NCBI GenBank assembly: GCA_964548875.1 | Contig: CAZJSP010000003.1 | Coordinates: forward strand, 1-35,942 | Direction: 5' to 3' | From: CAYSZX01 sp964548875 | GTDB lineage: Bacteria; Patescibacteriota; Minisyncoccia; Minisyncoccales; JANBVM01 | Length of the DNA stretch: 35,942 nucleotides | Part shown: piece by piece, positions 22,309-30,709 of the stretch | How the letters are laid out: each line of letters begins with the position of its first letter | How positions within the stretch are numbered: the first letter of the stretch is position 1 | Notes under the pieces: model-generated | The model's database searches: none | What the model was told of the DNA's origin: nothing | The model's input: only the letters and a program-made list of their open reading frames with translations | Position numbers and translations under genes: made by a program

Positions 22309-25300
22309 TTAAATTTCTTTAATTTCTTCAATTTCATTACAAAGAATTTTTGGTGAATCTTCTTTTTTATCAATAGTTCCTGAAATTAAAACAATATTAT
22401 TTTCTTTAATTAGATGGGAGTTCTCTTCAAACACTGATGGAAAAACAACAACCTCAACTCGGCCAGAAAAATCTTCTAAGGTTAAAAAACACATTGGTCT
22501 TTTGCTTTTTTTAGTAATAATTCTATTAATTTTTAGAATAATGCCTCCAACCGTTACATGGCGATCTGGGACAGAGTTTAAATTAGAGATTTTAACAGCC
22601 CTCTTTTCAATAATATTTTTAAAATCATCTAGGGGATGAGAACTAATAAAAAGACCTAAAAGATTTTTTTCCCACAATAATTTTTCTTCTTTAGTTGCTG
22701 GTTCAGTTGGTTCAAGATTAATTTTCTCATCAAACTTCATTCCAGCAAAAAGAGCTTTTTGACCACTATTCTTTCTTTTTTCTTTTTCTCGACTTCTTTC
22801 AACGATAGTAGGGATATTTGAAAGAAGAGTATTTCTTTCAGCAAAATTATCAAATGCTCCAGCCTTAATTAAGCTTTCTAAAGCTCTCTTATTTAAATTA
22901 CGAGGACTTATCCTTGAAGCAAAATCATTAATTGATTGAAAGGTTCCGTTTTCCTTTCTCTCTTGAATAATGGATTCAACTATTTTAGCTCCTACATTCT
23001 TAACGGCTAAAAGACCAAAACGAATCTGATTTGTTTTAGGTACAACTGTAAAATTCCTCCAACTCTCATTAATGTCCGGTGGAAGAACCTCAAGGTTCAT
23101 TTTTTCACACTCTTTAATTAGGTCTCCAACTCTTTCATTGTCTGAACCAACTGATGTTAAAAGAGCGGCCATAAATTCAATTGGATAATTAGCCTTTAAA
23201 TAGGCTGTTTGATAAGCAATAAAAGCATAAGCGCAACTGTGTGAATTATGAACAATAAAATCATTGGCAAGAAAATTATGAGTATCCTTTATTGTTAAGT
23301 CATATGTTTCTTGTTTACCTATTGGTGTAATCTCTAAAATTTCATCCCAATAAACATCAGAATGGGCAAGATCAAGAACTGGTTTTGAAGAGTTTTGAGG
23401 AAGAGCTCTTCCGATAATTTCTAAAGTTTCTCTTGAATATCCTTTTTTGTTTTTATCTATCCATAATAATTTTTTAGAAAATCCATGCTTTTCGGCAAAT
23501 TCTGTAAAATTATAGCCAGCTTGAACTATTTTTTCTCTTATTTTTTCTCTTATTTCAATAGGGATGATGTCTTTGCTTCCTTTGACGCTCCATTTTTTAA
23601 TTTTTCCGTTAGTAGTTAAGTATTGCTTAATAGCCCCATCTAAGTCTTGTTTTTTCTTTCCAATAAGGTGTGATCTAATTACCCTGGAGAAGTTTTTTAT
23701 ATTTCTATATTGATTTATGGTTAAGATATAATCTTTTTTAACTTTTATTTTTCCTTTATTCTTGTACTTATTTTTTTTCTGATGAAGAGAAGCAACAACA
23801 CCTAATCTTAAAAGAAGATGTTGAATTTGTTTAGCTAGACTTAGAGAAGGGGTGGTGTAAAAAATCTGAGGACATTTTCTTTTTAAATTAATAGATCCAT
23901 TTTTTTGAAAAGTTTTAGCCAAAAGAATCGTAATTTGTCGTTTATTGAGACGGAACACGAATTCAGGGAAAGATTTTTCGGTGGGTTTTTTATTATATAT
24001 TCCTATTTTACGCATCCACTCTATTGCTTCAGAGGCTTTTTTCAAATTAACTCTCTCTATATAAAAAGAATTTTCTTGCTTGTTAAAAGCGACTTTTGTG
24101 TTTTTAAACTTTTCTAGTGATTTTTTATAATCTTGAATTGTTTTATTGTTATCAGAATAGAAATAGAATTCACGGGAATAGTAAGGGCTATTTTCTGCAA
24201 TCATATATCCTAATACAGCAAGTTGGTAGTCTTTTATATTGGCAATTCCCTTATTATTAATAGAAATTTCTCTTGCCAAGCCAATCCTGTCTCCTTTTTT
24301 TATGTTCTCAAGTTTTTCCCATCCCTTAATTGTAAGAAAAGGATGGTTTGAAGTTGATTTAATTTCTTTTCCTAGTCTGGTTTTTATTTTATAGACTTCT
24401 TTTTTCCCATTTTGAAAAACTTTTACAGTTGGAGATTCTTCAAGCTTTAATTCGTCATTAAGTGAGTGAATAGAGGGAAGCTTTTTATTATCATAAATCT
24501 CTTGAATAGTCGTTTTGCTTCCAGTCTTAGCGTTTATTATTTCTGTGTCCCCAGTTAAACACCTATTAAACCCATAACTAGCAAAAGGCAATATCCATTC
24601 CCATATTTTCTGAGCAACTTTTTCGCTAATCTGGTTATCTTTCATTCCTTGAATTAGCTTCTTTTTTTGCTCAACAAGTAAAGATCTTATTTTCTTACCT
24701 ATAGCTTTTCTCAAAATATCAGCTTCTGAAAGGCTAAACCCGGCTAATTCTTGAGCAATTTTCATTAAGTCTTCTTGATAAACGGGAAGCCCATATGTCT
24801 TTTTAAGAATTTTTTCTAACTTAGGATGCAAATACTCAACCTTTCTTTTTCCTTTTTTACGTCCAATATATTCTGGAATAAAAGACATTGGGCCGGGCCG
24901 ATAAAGAGCAATCATAACAATTAAATCTTCTAAGTTGGTCGGCTTTAACTGCTTTAAATATTTTCTGAATCCAGCTGATTCTAATTGAAAAACACCTATA
25001 GTTTTTCCTTTTTGTAAAAGCTTGTATGTTTTTTTATCATCAAGAGGAATTAAGCTAATGTCTATTTTTTCATTTTGAACAGCATAAATTCTAGACAAAG
25101 TATCTTCAATAATGGTTAGGTTTTTTAATCCTAAAAAGTCCATCTTTAAAAGTCCTAGGTCTTCTATGGCGTGCATTTCATATTGAGTAATAATATCCTT
25201 TTCATTTTGAGAGGGGTGTTGAAGAGGGACACTATTGTCTAGAGGGTTTTTTGAAATTACTACTCCGCAGGCATGGGTTGAAATATGCCTAATTACCCCC

Positions 25301-26790
25301 TCTAATTTTTTAGCTAAATTAATAAGGACCTCTCCTTTATTACTGTTTTTATATAATTCTTTTAATTCTGAAACCTCGTCTAAAGCCTCGTCTAAAGTGC
25401 TACCCGTAGGAATCATTTTAGCTATTCGATCACAATAACTATATTCATACCCTAAAGACCTACCAACATCCCTAATAGATCCTCTGGCTGCCATTGTTCC
25501 AAAAGTACAAATTTGAGCCACATTATTTCTTCCATATTTTTGAGCCACATAATCTAAAAGTTCATTCCTGCGCCGATCAGTAAAGTCTAAATCAATATCA
25601 GGCATTGAAATTCTGGCTGGGTTTAAAAATCTTTCAAAAAGTAGGCCCCATTTTAATGGATCTATGGTTGTAATGCCTGTAGTGTATGCAACAATTGATC
25701 CTCCAACCGAACCTCTTCCTGGACCAACAACAATTCTTTGGTCTTTAGCCCATTTAACAAAGTCTTGAACAATTAAGAAATAAGAAGAAAATCCCATCTT
25801 ATTAATAATGTCTAGTTCGTAATTAAGACGATCTTTTACTTCTTCGCTTAAGGGTTCTCCATATAGTTTTTTAGATCCTTTTAAACATAATTCTTTTAAA
25901 TACTCTTGACTTGTCTGGTTTTCAGGGGTTTTAAAACCTGGAATCTTGGTTTTTCCTAATACAAATTCAAAATTACATCGATCTGCTATTTTTTGAGTAT
26001 TTTTAATGGCCTCGGGGTAATCCTTAAAGTCTTCAGCCATTTGTTCTGGTGAACGAATTGAGAAATCATCTGCTTTCATACTGATCCTTTCAGGATCATC
26101 AATATCAGCCCCTGTATTAATTAACATTAAAATGTCTTGAGCTTCAGCATCTTCTGGTTTTAAATAATGAGAGTCATTTGTTGCAACCAAAGGAATATCA
26201 AGTTCTTTTGAAAGCCTAACCAATCCTTCATTTGCAATTTTTTGTTTTGAGATATTGGGATGATGTTGTAGTTCTAAGTAAAAATTATCTTTACCAAATA
26301 TTTTCTGATATTTAAGAGCTGTTTCTTTTGCTTCCTTATATTGGTCAGCTAAAATTAAGCTCGGAACCTTGCCCTGGATACAGGCCGTTAAAGCAATCAA
26401 TCCTTCTGAATGTTTAGCCAACAGTTCTTCATCAACTCTAGGTCTATAATAAAAACCCTCCAGATGAGCTTTAGTAATCAGCTTAACTAAATTTTTATAT
26501 CCTGTTTCATTTTTAACTAAAAGAACCAAGTGATACCTCTTGTTGTCTATGTTGGGTCTTTTTTGTTGCATCCCTTCATAAGCAAGATACATTTCAGCCC
26601 CAATAATTGGTTTAATGCCGGCTTTTTTTGCTTTTTTATAAAATTCTATAGCTCCATACAAAACACCATGGTCGGTAATGGCAACTGAATCCATTCCTAG
26701 TTTCTTTGTGTATTCTAATAATTCGTCTATTTTCGATAAACCATCTAAAAGAGAATAGTGAGTATGAACGTGGAGATGAGTAAACTTCAT
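22309..26790 (-). CDS. dnaE: DNA polymerase III alpha subunit with intein
   Basis: DnaE is the replicative polymerase. The 1493-residue precursor starts with the PHP domain (HVHTHYSLLDG, residues 7-17). The catalytic palm has VGPGRGSVGGSI and MPDIDLDF with Asp398 and Asp400, followed by ALYRPGPMSFIPEYI and YGLPVYQEDLMKIA. Residues 744-1182 are an intein inserted between GFNR and SHSCAYAFIAYQ, a conserved active-region site. Removal leaves 1054 residues, a normal compact DnaE1-type length ending in an OB-fold. A good promoter and a leaderless start lie just upstream. Divergent to rnhB. Identity is secure. Confidence 0.97.
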   Translation of the reverse strand: MKFTHLHVHTHYSLLDGLSKIDELLEYTKKLGMDSVAITDHGVLYGAIEFYKKAKKAGIKPIIGAEMYLAYEGMQQKRPNIDNKRYHLVLLVKNETGYKNLVKLITKAHLEGFYYRPRVDEELLAKHSEGLIALTACIQGKVPSLILADQYKEAKETALKYQKIFGKDNFYLELQHHPNISKQKIANEGLVRLSKELDIPLVATNDSHYLKPEDAEAQDILMLINTGADIDDPERISMKADDFSIRSPEQMAEDFKDYPEAIKNTQKIADRCNFEFVLGKTKIPGFKTPENQTSQEYLKELCLKGSKKLYGEPLSEEVKDRLNYELDIINKMGFSSYFLIVQDFVKWAKDQRIVVGPGRGSVGGSIVAYTTGITTIDPLKWGLLFERFLNPARISMPDIDLDFTDRRRNELLDYVAQKYGRNNVAQICTFGTMAARGSIRDVGRSLGYEYSYCDRIAKMIPTGSTLDEALDEVSELKELYKNSNKGEVLINLAKKLEGVIRHISTHACGVVISKNPLDNSVPLQHPSQNEKDIITQYEMHAIEDLGLLKMDFLGLKNLTIIEDTLSRIYAVQNEKIDISLIPLDDKKTYKLLQKGKTIGVFQLESAGFRKYLKQLKPTNLEDLIVMIALYRPGPMSFIPEYIGRKKGKRKVEYLHPKLEKILKKTYGLPVYQEDLMKIAQELAGFSLSEADILRKAIGKKIRSLLVEQKKKLIQGMKDNQISEKVAQKIWEWILPFASYGFNRCLTGDTEIINAKTGSKTTIQEIYDNKKLPSIHSLNDELKLEESPTVKVFQNGKKEVYKIKTRLGKEIKSTSNHPFLTIKGWEKLENIKKGDRIGLAREISINNKGIANIKDYQLAVLGYMIAENSPYYSREFYFYSDNNKTIQDYKKSLEKFKNTKVAFNKQENSFYIERVNLKKASEAIEWMRKIGIYNKKPTEKSFPEFVFRLNKRQITILLAKTFQKNGSINLKRKCPQIFYTTPSLSLAKQIQHLLLRLGVVASLHQKKNKYKNKGKIKVKKDYILTINQYRNIKNFSRVIRSHLIGKKKQDLDGAIKQYLTTNGKIKKWSVKGSKDIIPIEIREKIREKIVQAGYNFTEFAEKHGFSKKLLWIDKNKKGYSRETLEIIGRALPQNSSKPVLDLAHSDVYWDEILEITPIGKQETYDLTIKDTHNFLANDFIVHNSHSCAYAFIAYQTAYLKANYPIEFMAALLTSVGSDNERVGDLIKECEKMNLEVLPPDINESWRNFTVVPKTNQIRFGLLAVKNVGAKIVESIIQERKENGTFQSINDFASRISPRNLNKRALESLIKAGAFDNFAERNTLLSNIPTIVERSREKEKRKNSGQKALFAGMKFDEKINLEPTEPATKEEKLLWEKNLLGLFISSHPLDDFKNIIEKRAVKISNLNSVPDRHVTVGGIILKINRIITKKSKRPMCFLTLEDFSGRVEVVVFPSVFEENSHLIKENNIVLISGTIDKKEDSPKILCNEIEEIKEI
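23245..24561 (-). mobile_element. DnaE intein, 439 residues, with degenerate endonuclease
   Basis: Splicing motifs are complete. Block A begins at Cys744 (CLTGDTEIINAKTGS). Block B is TSNHPFLTIKGWEKL. Block F/G is YDLTIKDTHNFLANDFIVHN, ending at Asn1182 with penultimate His and +1 Ser. Between them is a LAGLIDADG-like endonuclease: first motif VLGYMIAENS retains an acidic residue, but the second, ILLAKTFQKNGSI, has lost the expected aspartate, so cleavage is probably dead. A helix-turn-helix-like segment (NFTEFAEKHGFSKKLLWIDK) lies before block F. The site is a few residues from the cyanobacterial split DnaE intein site but not the same. Confidence 0.93.
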
Positions 26791-26798
26791 AATAATTA

Positions 26799-26827
26799 AT
26801 TGTACTGTTTGTTTTTTGTTAAGTCAA
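26799..26827 (-). promoter_or_regulatory. Promoter of dnaE
   Basis: On the minus strand TTGACT (26827-26822) and TACAAT (26804-26799) are 17 bases apart. Only eight bases separate the -10 from the dnaE ATG, so the mRNA is predicted to be leaderless. Confidence 0.75.
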
Positions 26828-26858
26828 AATAAAAATTAAATTAAAAATTTTTAATTTT

Positions 26859-26867
26859 TGCTATAAT
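26859..26867 (+). promoter_or_regulatory. Extended -10 promoter of rnhB
   Basis: TGCTATAAT is a perfect extended -10 (TGnTATAAT). The ATG of rnhB follows six bases later, so the mRNA is predicted to be leaderless. No clear -35 is needed for this class. Confidence 0.65.
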
Positions 26868-26873
26868 TATAAT

Positions 26874-27512
26874 ATGAAAAAACCAAATCTTATTGAGGAA
26901 AGAAAAATATGGAAAAGAGGCATTAATATTATAGCTGGAATAGATGAGGCGGGAAGAGGCCCTTTAGCTGGGCCAGTAGTAGCAGCTGCTGTTTTTTTGA
27001 AAAAAAGAAAAATTTGTTTTGATTCCATTAAAGATTCAAAAAAAATAAGCCCTAAGAAGAGGGTAAGGATTTATAATATTTTGATTCAGAGCTCTTATTT
27101 AGAGTGGGGGATAGGAGCAGTTTCTGAAAAGGTAATAGATCAAATTAATATTTTAGAGGCAACCAAGAAGGCAATGCGCAAGGCTGTTTTGAATTTAGAA
27201 AAGAAAATTTATCCTCAAACAGTTGACTTTCTTCTTATAGATGGTAATTTTAAAATCAATTTTGATCTTTGCCAAAAATCTATTTCAAGGGGAGACAGTT
27301 CTGTTTATTCAATTTCTTTAGCTTCTATTATTGCCAAAGTAACAAGAGACCAAATAATGGAAAAATATCATAAACAATACCCCTTATATCAGTTCCAACA
27401 GCACAAGGGTTATGGAACTAAACAACATCGTAATACTTTAAAAAAATATGGTCCTTGTAAAATTCACAGAAAGACGTTTAGTCCAGTTAGTGGCTTAATT
27501 GATAAATCTTGA
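26874..27512 (+). CDS. rnhB: Ribonuclease HII
   Basis: RNase HII removes ribonucleotides and RNA primers from DNA. The 212-residue protein has the signature GIDEAGRGPLAGPVVAAAV with catalytic Asp24-Glu25, the later acidic residue in FLLIDGNFK, and SISRGDSSVYSISLASIIAK. The end, HKGYGTKQH, is also typical. It ends in TGA, one of two genes here doing so, and it heads a plus-strand run with rpmF, nusB and rnc. The start directly follows the extended -10. Confidence 0.96.
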   Translation: MKKPNLIEERKIWKRGINIIAGIDEAGRGPLAGPVVAAAVFLKKRKICFDSIKDSKKISPKKRVRIYNILIQSSYLEWGIGAVSEKVIDQINILEATKKAMRKAVLNLEKKIYPQTVDFLLIDGNFKINFDLCQKSISRGDSSVYSISLASIIAKVTRDQIMEKYHKQYPLYQFQQHKGYGTKQHRNTLKKYGPCKIHRKTFSPVSGLIDKS

Positions 27513-27558
27513 TTTTTAAAAAATAAAATGTAAGAATTAAACATTAATTTTTTGAATT

Positions 27559-27804
27559 ATGACAGCACCAAAATCTAGAGGAACAAAATCAAAAAGAGAT
27601 AAAAGAAGGCTTCATATTCGTTTAAAGAAGCCTAATTTAGTTAAATGTAAAAAATGCGGTAAATCAATTTTACCACATACCGTTTGTTCTTTTTGTGGTT
27701 ATTATAAAGACAAACAGATTATTAATGTTCTAGAAAAAGAAGAGAAAGACAAAGAGAAAGAAGATAAAAAACCTTTAGACCTTAAAAAGCTATCTAAAAA
27801 ATAA
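27559..27804 (+). CDS. rpmF: 50S ribosomal protein L32, zinc form
   Basis: The 81-residue chain begins with a TAPKSRGTKSKRDKRRLH stretch typical of L32. It has four zinc ligands, Cys30, Cys33, Cys43 and Cys46 (CKKCGKSILPHTVCSFCG). An acidic/basic tail of about 25 residues (EKEEKDKEKEDKK) extends beyond the usual end, similar in style to the tails on S16 and L12 in this window. nusB starts two bases after its stop. Confidence 0.95.
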   Translation: MTAPKSRGTKSKRDKRRLHIRLKKPNLVKCKKCGKSILPHTVCSFCGYYKDKQIINVLEKEEKDKEKEDKKPLDLKKLSKK

Positions 27805-27806
27805 TT

Positions 27807-28232
27807 ATGGCTTCTAGACATTTATCAAGGAGTATTGTTATGCAATCTCTTTATGAATGGGACTTTTCCGAAAAAGAAAGAGATTTAAAAGAAATTACAG
27901 AAAGAAACATTAAAGATTTCGGACCAGGATTAAAAGATCATAAACAATTTGTTTGGTCGTTAATTACAGGGGTTATTAAAAGCATGGAAAAGATTGATAA
28001 AATTATTGAAAAATCTGCCCCTCAATGGCCCATAGATCAAATTTCAATTGTTGATAGAAATGTTTTAAGAATAGGAATTTATGAATTATTATATGCCGAC
28101 AAGGAAGCTGTTCCTTCAAAGGTTGCAATTAATGAGGCTATAGAGTTGGCCAAGTCTTTTGGAGGAGAAAATTCAGGAAAGTTTATTAATGGTGTTTTAG
28201 GTACAGTGTTCGATTTAATAAAAAAAGAATAA
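27807..28232 (+). CDS. nusB: Transcription antitermination factor NusB
   Basis: NusB binds boxA RNA with S10 and supports rRNA transcription. The 141-residue all-helical protein has the family pattern SRSIVMQSLYEWDFSE at the N-terminus, RNVLRIGIYELLY in the middle and VAINEAIELAKSFGGENSGK near the end, finishing with INGVLGTVFD. Length is normal. rpmF is just upstream; a long hairpin and rnc follow. Confidence 0.95.
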   Translation: MASRHLSRSIVMQSLYEWDFSEKERDLKEITERNIKDFGPGLKDHKQFVWSLITGVIKSMEKIDKIIEKSAPQWPIDQISIVDRNVLRIGIYELLYADKEAVPSKVAINEAIELAKSFGGENSGKFINGVLGTVFDLIKKE

Positions 28233-28235
28233 TAA

Positions 28236-28288
28236 CTGGTTGCTAGTAATTGATAATTAATCTTTAGTTGTTAATTATTAGCGACTAG
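28236..28288 (+). promoter_or_regulatory. 21-bp hairpin in the rnc leader
   Basis: The 5' arm 28236-28256 pairs with 28268-28288 over 21 positions, five of them G-T, around an 11-base loop. No T-run follows, so it is not a standard terminator. It lies between the nusB stop and the GTG start of rnc. By analogy with Escherichia coli, where RNase III cuts a hairpin in its own leader, it may be an autoregulatory processing site. Confidence 0.6.
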
Positions 28289-28295
28289 AAAATTT

Positions 28296-28985
28296 GTGAA
28301 AAAATTTTCCAAAATTGAAAAAAAGCTAGGAATTGAATTTGAAAATAAAGATTTGTTAATTCAGGCTTTCACTCATCGTTCCTATCTAAATGAAAATTCT
28401 AATTTTCATCTTTCTCACAATGAAAGATTAGAGTTTTTAGGAGATGCTGTTTTGGAGCTGGTTATTACCTATTATTTATTTAAAAAACACATTGATCAGC
28501 CAGAAGGATTGTTAACTAGTTGGAGGGCAGCTCTTGTCAACACAAGGATTCTTGCTAAAATTGCTCATGAGTTGGATTTCCATAATTTCTTACTTGTTTC
28601 TAAAGGAGGAACAAAAGAAATCAATAATTCAGGAGCTTCTGTTTTAGCCAATACCTTTGAAGCTTTTATTGGAGCATTGTACATAGATCAAGATTATAAT
28701 GCTTGCAAGGAATTTATTAGAAAGCATCTTATTAAGGAATTACCAGAAATAATAGAAAAAAAACTTTACAAAGATGCTAAATCAAAATTTCAGGAAAAGG
28801 CTCAAGAAAAGACAGGAATTACTCCTACTTACAAAATATTAAAAGAAGTGGGGCCTGATCATAGGAAAACTTTTACTTTAGGTGTTTTCTTAGAAAAAAA
28901 ATTAATAGCTAAAGGGAAAGGCTCCTCTAAACAGAGAGCAGAGGAAGTAGCAGCTAAAAAAGCTTTAAAAATTAAAAAATGGTAA
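28296..28985 (+). CDS. rnc: Ribonuclease III
   Basis: RNase III cuts double-stranded RNA in rRNA processing and mRNA control. The 229-residue enzyme has the catalytic signature HNERLEFLGDAVLELV (residues 41-56), a second acidic site in ANTFEAFIGALYIDQD, and a C-terminal dsRNA-binding domain (KSKFQEKAQEKTG; AKGKGSSKQRAEEVAAKKAL). It starts with GTG, eight bases after the upstream hairpin. rpsP starts four bases after its stop. Confidence 0.97.
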   Translation: MKKFSKIEKKLGIEFENKDLLIQAFTHRSYLNENSNFHLSHNERLEFLGDAVLELVITYYLFKKHIDQPEGLLTSWRAALVNTRILAKIAHELDFHNFLLVSKGGTKEINNSGASVLANTFEAFIGALYIDQDYNACKEFIRKHLIKELPEIIEKKLYKDAKSKFQEKAQEKTGITPTYKILKEVGPDHRKTFTLGVFLEKKLIAKGKGSSKQRAEEVAAKKALKIKKW

Positions 28986-28989
28986 AATT

Positions 28990-29487
28990 ATGTTAGTTAT
29001 TCGCTTATTACGTATCGGTAAAAAAAATCAGCCTTCATTTAAGATGGTTGTAACGGAGAAAAAATCTTCTCCGACTAAAGGAACTTTTATTGAGCAGGTT
29101 GGTTTTTGGAATCCATTAACAAAAGAAAAAAATTTAGAAAAAGAAAGAATTGAATATTGGTTATCGGTTGGAGCTAAACCATCAAATACTGTTTATAACA
29201 TGTTAGTAGAAGATGAAATTATTAAAGGAGAAAAAAGAAAAAAGCATGGTAAGCTTAAAAAGAAAAAAGAGGAAGAGGGTAAAGAAGCTCCAAAAGAAGA
29301 AGTAAAAGAAAAAGTTAAGGAGGAGGAAAAAAAGGCTGAAAAGAAACCAGAAGAAAAAGAAGAAGACAAGAAAGATAAAGAAGCTGAAAAGAAACCAGAA
29401 GAAAAAGAAGAGAAAGACAAAGAGAAAGAAGCTGAAAAGAAACCAGAAGAAACCAAGGAAGAAAATTCAGAGAACAAAAAAGAATAA
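28990..29487 (+). CDS. rpsP: 30S ribosomal protein S16 with long charged tail
   Basis: Residues 1-80 are standard bS16 (MLVIRLLRIGKKNQPSFKMV; QVGFWNPLTKEKN; ERIEYWLSVGAKPSNTV). The remaining 85 residues are an extension made almost only of Lys, Glu, Asp, Ala and Pro, with three copies of a unit like EAEKKPEEKEE. bS16 is normally 80-90 residues long, so the protein is about twice the usual size. The body is normal and should assemble into the 30S subunit; the tail would be disordered and solvent exposed. Confidence 0.95.
   Translation: MLVIRLLRIGKKNQPSFKMVVTEKKSSPTKGTFIEQVGFWNPLTKEKNLEKERIEYWLSVGAKPSNTVYNMLVEDEIIKGEKRKKHGKLKKKKEEEGKEAPKEEVKEKVKEEEKKAEKKPEEKEEDKKDKEAEKKPEEKEEKDKEKEAEKKPEETKEENSENKKE
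29285..29480 (+). repeat. Lys/Glu low-complexity repeat in rpsP tail
   Basis: Purine-rich repeats in AAAGAAGAA-like phrases encode the S16 tail. A 33-base unit encoding EAEKKPEEKEE or a close variant recurs about three times. The complementary strand has long open frames here that are only a shadow of this composition. Confidence 0.7.
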
Positions 29488-29492
29488 TTGTC

Positions 29493-29520
29493 TTGACATT
29501 CGACAATTAAGAAATATAAT
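29493..29520 (+). promoter_or_regulatory. Consensus promoter of khpA
   Basis: TTGACA (29493-29498) and TATAAT (29515-29520), spacer 16. Both hexamers are perfect. It lies directly after rpsP, so khpA has its own transcript. The predicted leader is about 89 bases; AGTAGC and GCTACT within it can pair to enclose about 50 bases. Confidence 0.85.
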
Positions 29521-29615
29521 ATTGTTAAGTAGCGTTTGATTCGTTGAGTCTCTTGAATGATTACAACAGATTGAAAGGTCGAGCTACTAAAACTAATTTA
29601 GAAAGAAATATTTAC

Positions 29616-29921
29616 ATGCCACAAGAAGACAAAGAATTTCTTGAATTCTTAATTAAAGCTTTGGTTGATCATCCTGAAGATGTAAAAATTGAAAGGAAGG
29701 TTGATGAAATGGGAGTATTGCTTTCTCTTCAAGTTCACCCAGAAGATATGGGACAGGTTATCGGAAGAGGAGGTTCTACTGCAAAAGCAATCAGAAGCTT
29801 AGTAAGAATTGTTGGACTTAAAAACCACGCTAGGGTAAATCTAAAGATTGAAGAGCCAGAAGGAAAAAGCAAGAAAGAAGATGACTCTTCTGACAAAAGC
29901 TTAGACGATCTTAAGCTGTAA
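29616..29921 (+). CDS. khpA: KH-domain RNA-binding protein (KhpA-like)
   Basis: The 101-residue protein begins MPQEDKEFLEFLIKALVDHP and has the single KH domain of the KhpA/YlqC family with the RNA-binding loop QVIGRGGSTAKAIRSLVR (GxxG is GRGG). It ends with an acidic tail. KhpA binds small RNAs and often sits between rpsP and trmD, as here. ATG 29616 was chosen over an upstream TTG at 29544 because it gives the usual N-terminus. It has a strong promoter and a terminator of its own. Confidence 0.92.
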   Translation: MPQEDKEFLEFLIKALVDHPEDVKIERKVDEMGVLLSLQVHPEDMGQVIGRGGSTAKAIRSLVRIVGLKNHARVNLKIEEPEGKSKKEDDSSDKSLDDLKL

Positions 29922-29938
29922 GTTAAGTTTACTCTTAA

Positions 29939-29980
29939 TAAAAACAGTGCTATCTTATTAGAATAGGACTGTTTTTAATT
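29939..29980 (+). terminator. Terminator after khpA
   Basis: AAAACAGT (29941) and ACTGTTTT (29968) pair, with an inner CTAT/ATAG stem separated by single mismatches, then a T-run. It isolates khpA from trmD, whose ATG lies just downstream at 29987. Confidence 0.75.
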
Positions 29981-29986
29981 TTCATT

Positions 29987-30664
29987 ATGATTCAATTTGA
30001 TATTCTTACAATTTTTCCTGAGATATTTGATCCCTATATTAAAACCAGCTTAATTGGTAAAGCGGTTGAGAAGGGTCTAATTAAGATTAATGTTCATAAC
30101 TTAAGGAAATGGGCAGTTGATGAACATAAGACTGTTGATGATAAGCCTTATGGCGGAGGACTAGGAATGGTTTTTAAGGTAGAGCCAATTTATAGGGCCA
30201 TAGAAAACATCAAAAACAAAAGAATTAAGAAAGAAAACAGAAAAATAATTCTTTTTTCTCCTAGAGGAAAGCTTTTTAATCAAAGAAAAGCAACTTTTTT
30301 AAGTAACAAAAAACAAATTATTTTAATTTGTGGTAGATATGAGGGGGTAGATGAAAGAGTTGCTAAAAAAATTGCTGATTTAGAATTATCAATAGGGGAC
30401 TATGATTTAATGGGGGGAGAGATTCCAGCAATGGCTATTATAGAGTCTGTTTCTAGATTAGTGCCTGGCCTTTTAGGTAAAGAAGAATTTTTAAAAGAAA
30501 GACAAAAAAACAATAGTTTTATTGAATACCCCCAATATACAAGACCTGAAATTTTTACAACTAAAAATAATAAAAAATGGAGAGTGCCAAAAGTTCTTCT
30601 TTCTGGAGATCATAAAAAAATCAAGGAGTGGAAGGAAAAAAGAGCAAAAAGGATAGGAGAATAA
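29987..30664 (+). CDS. trmD: tRNA (guanine37-N1)-methyltransferase
   Basis: TrmD methylates G37 in tRNAs to prevent +1 frameshifting, using S-adenosylmethionine. The 225-residue SPOUT enzyme has FDILTIFPEIFDPY, DDKPYGGGLGMVFKVEPI, LICGRYEGVDERV and the knot region LSIGDYDLMGGEIPAMAIIE. The C-terminus (YPQYTRPEIF; KVPKVLLSGDHKKIKEW-like) is complete. Three tRNA genes follow. Confidence 0.97.
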   Translation: MIQFDILTIFPEIFDPYIKTSLIGKAVEKGLIKINVHNLRKWAVDEHKTVDDKPYGGGLGMVFKVEPIYRAIENIKNKRIKKENRKIILFSPRGKLFNQRKATFLSNKKQIILICGRYEGVDERVAKKIADLELSIGDYDLMGGEIPAMAIIESVSRLVPGLLGKEEFLKERQKNNSFIEYPQYTRPEIFTTKNNKKWRVPKVLLSGDHKKIKEWKEKRAKRIGE

Positions 30665-30709
30665 TTGATATCTTGAAAAAAATAAAGTAAGATGTTTACA
30701 TAATAAGAA

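Noticed and set aside
23245..24561. Split intein or two dnaE genes
   Set aside because: Extein and intein blocks are in one frame with both splice junctions present in cis.
29193..29506. Long minus-strand open frames opposite rpsP
   Set aside because: They mirror the AAA/GAA-rich tail codons and give Ser/Phe/Leu-only products; no start context or family match.
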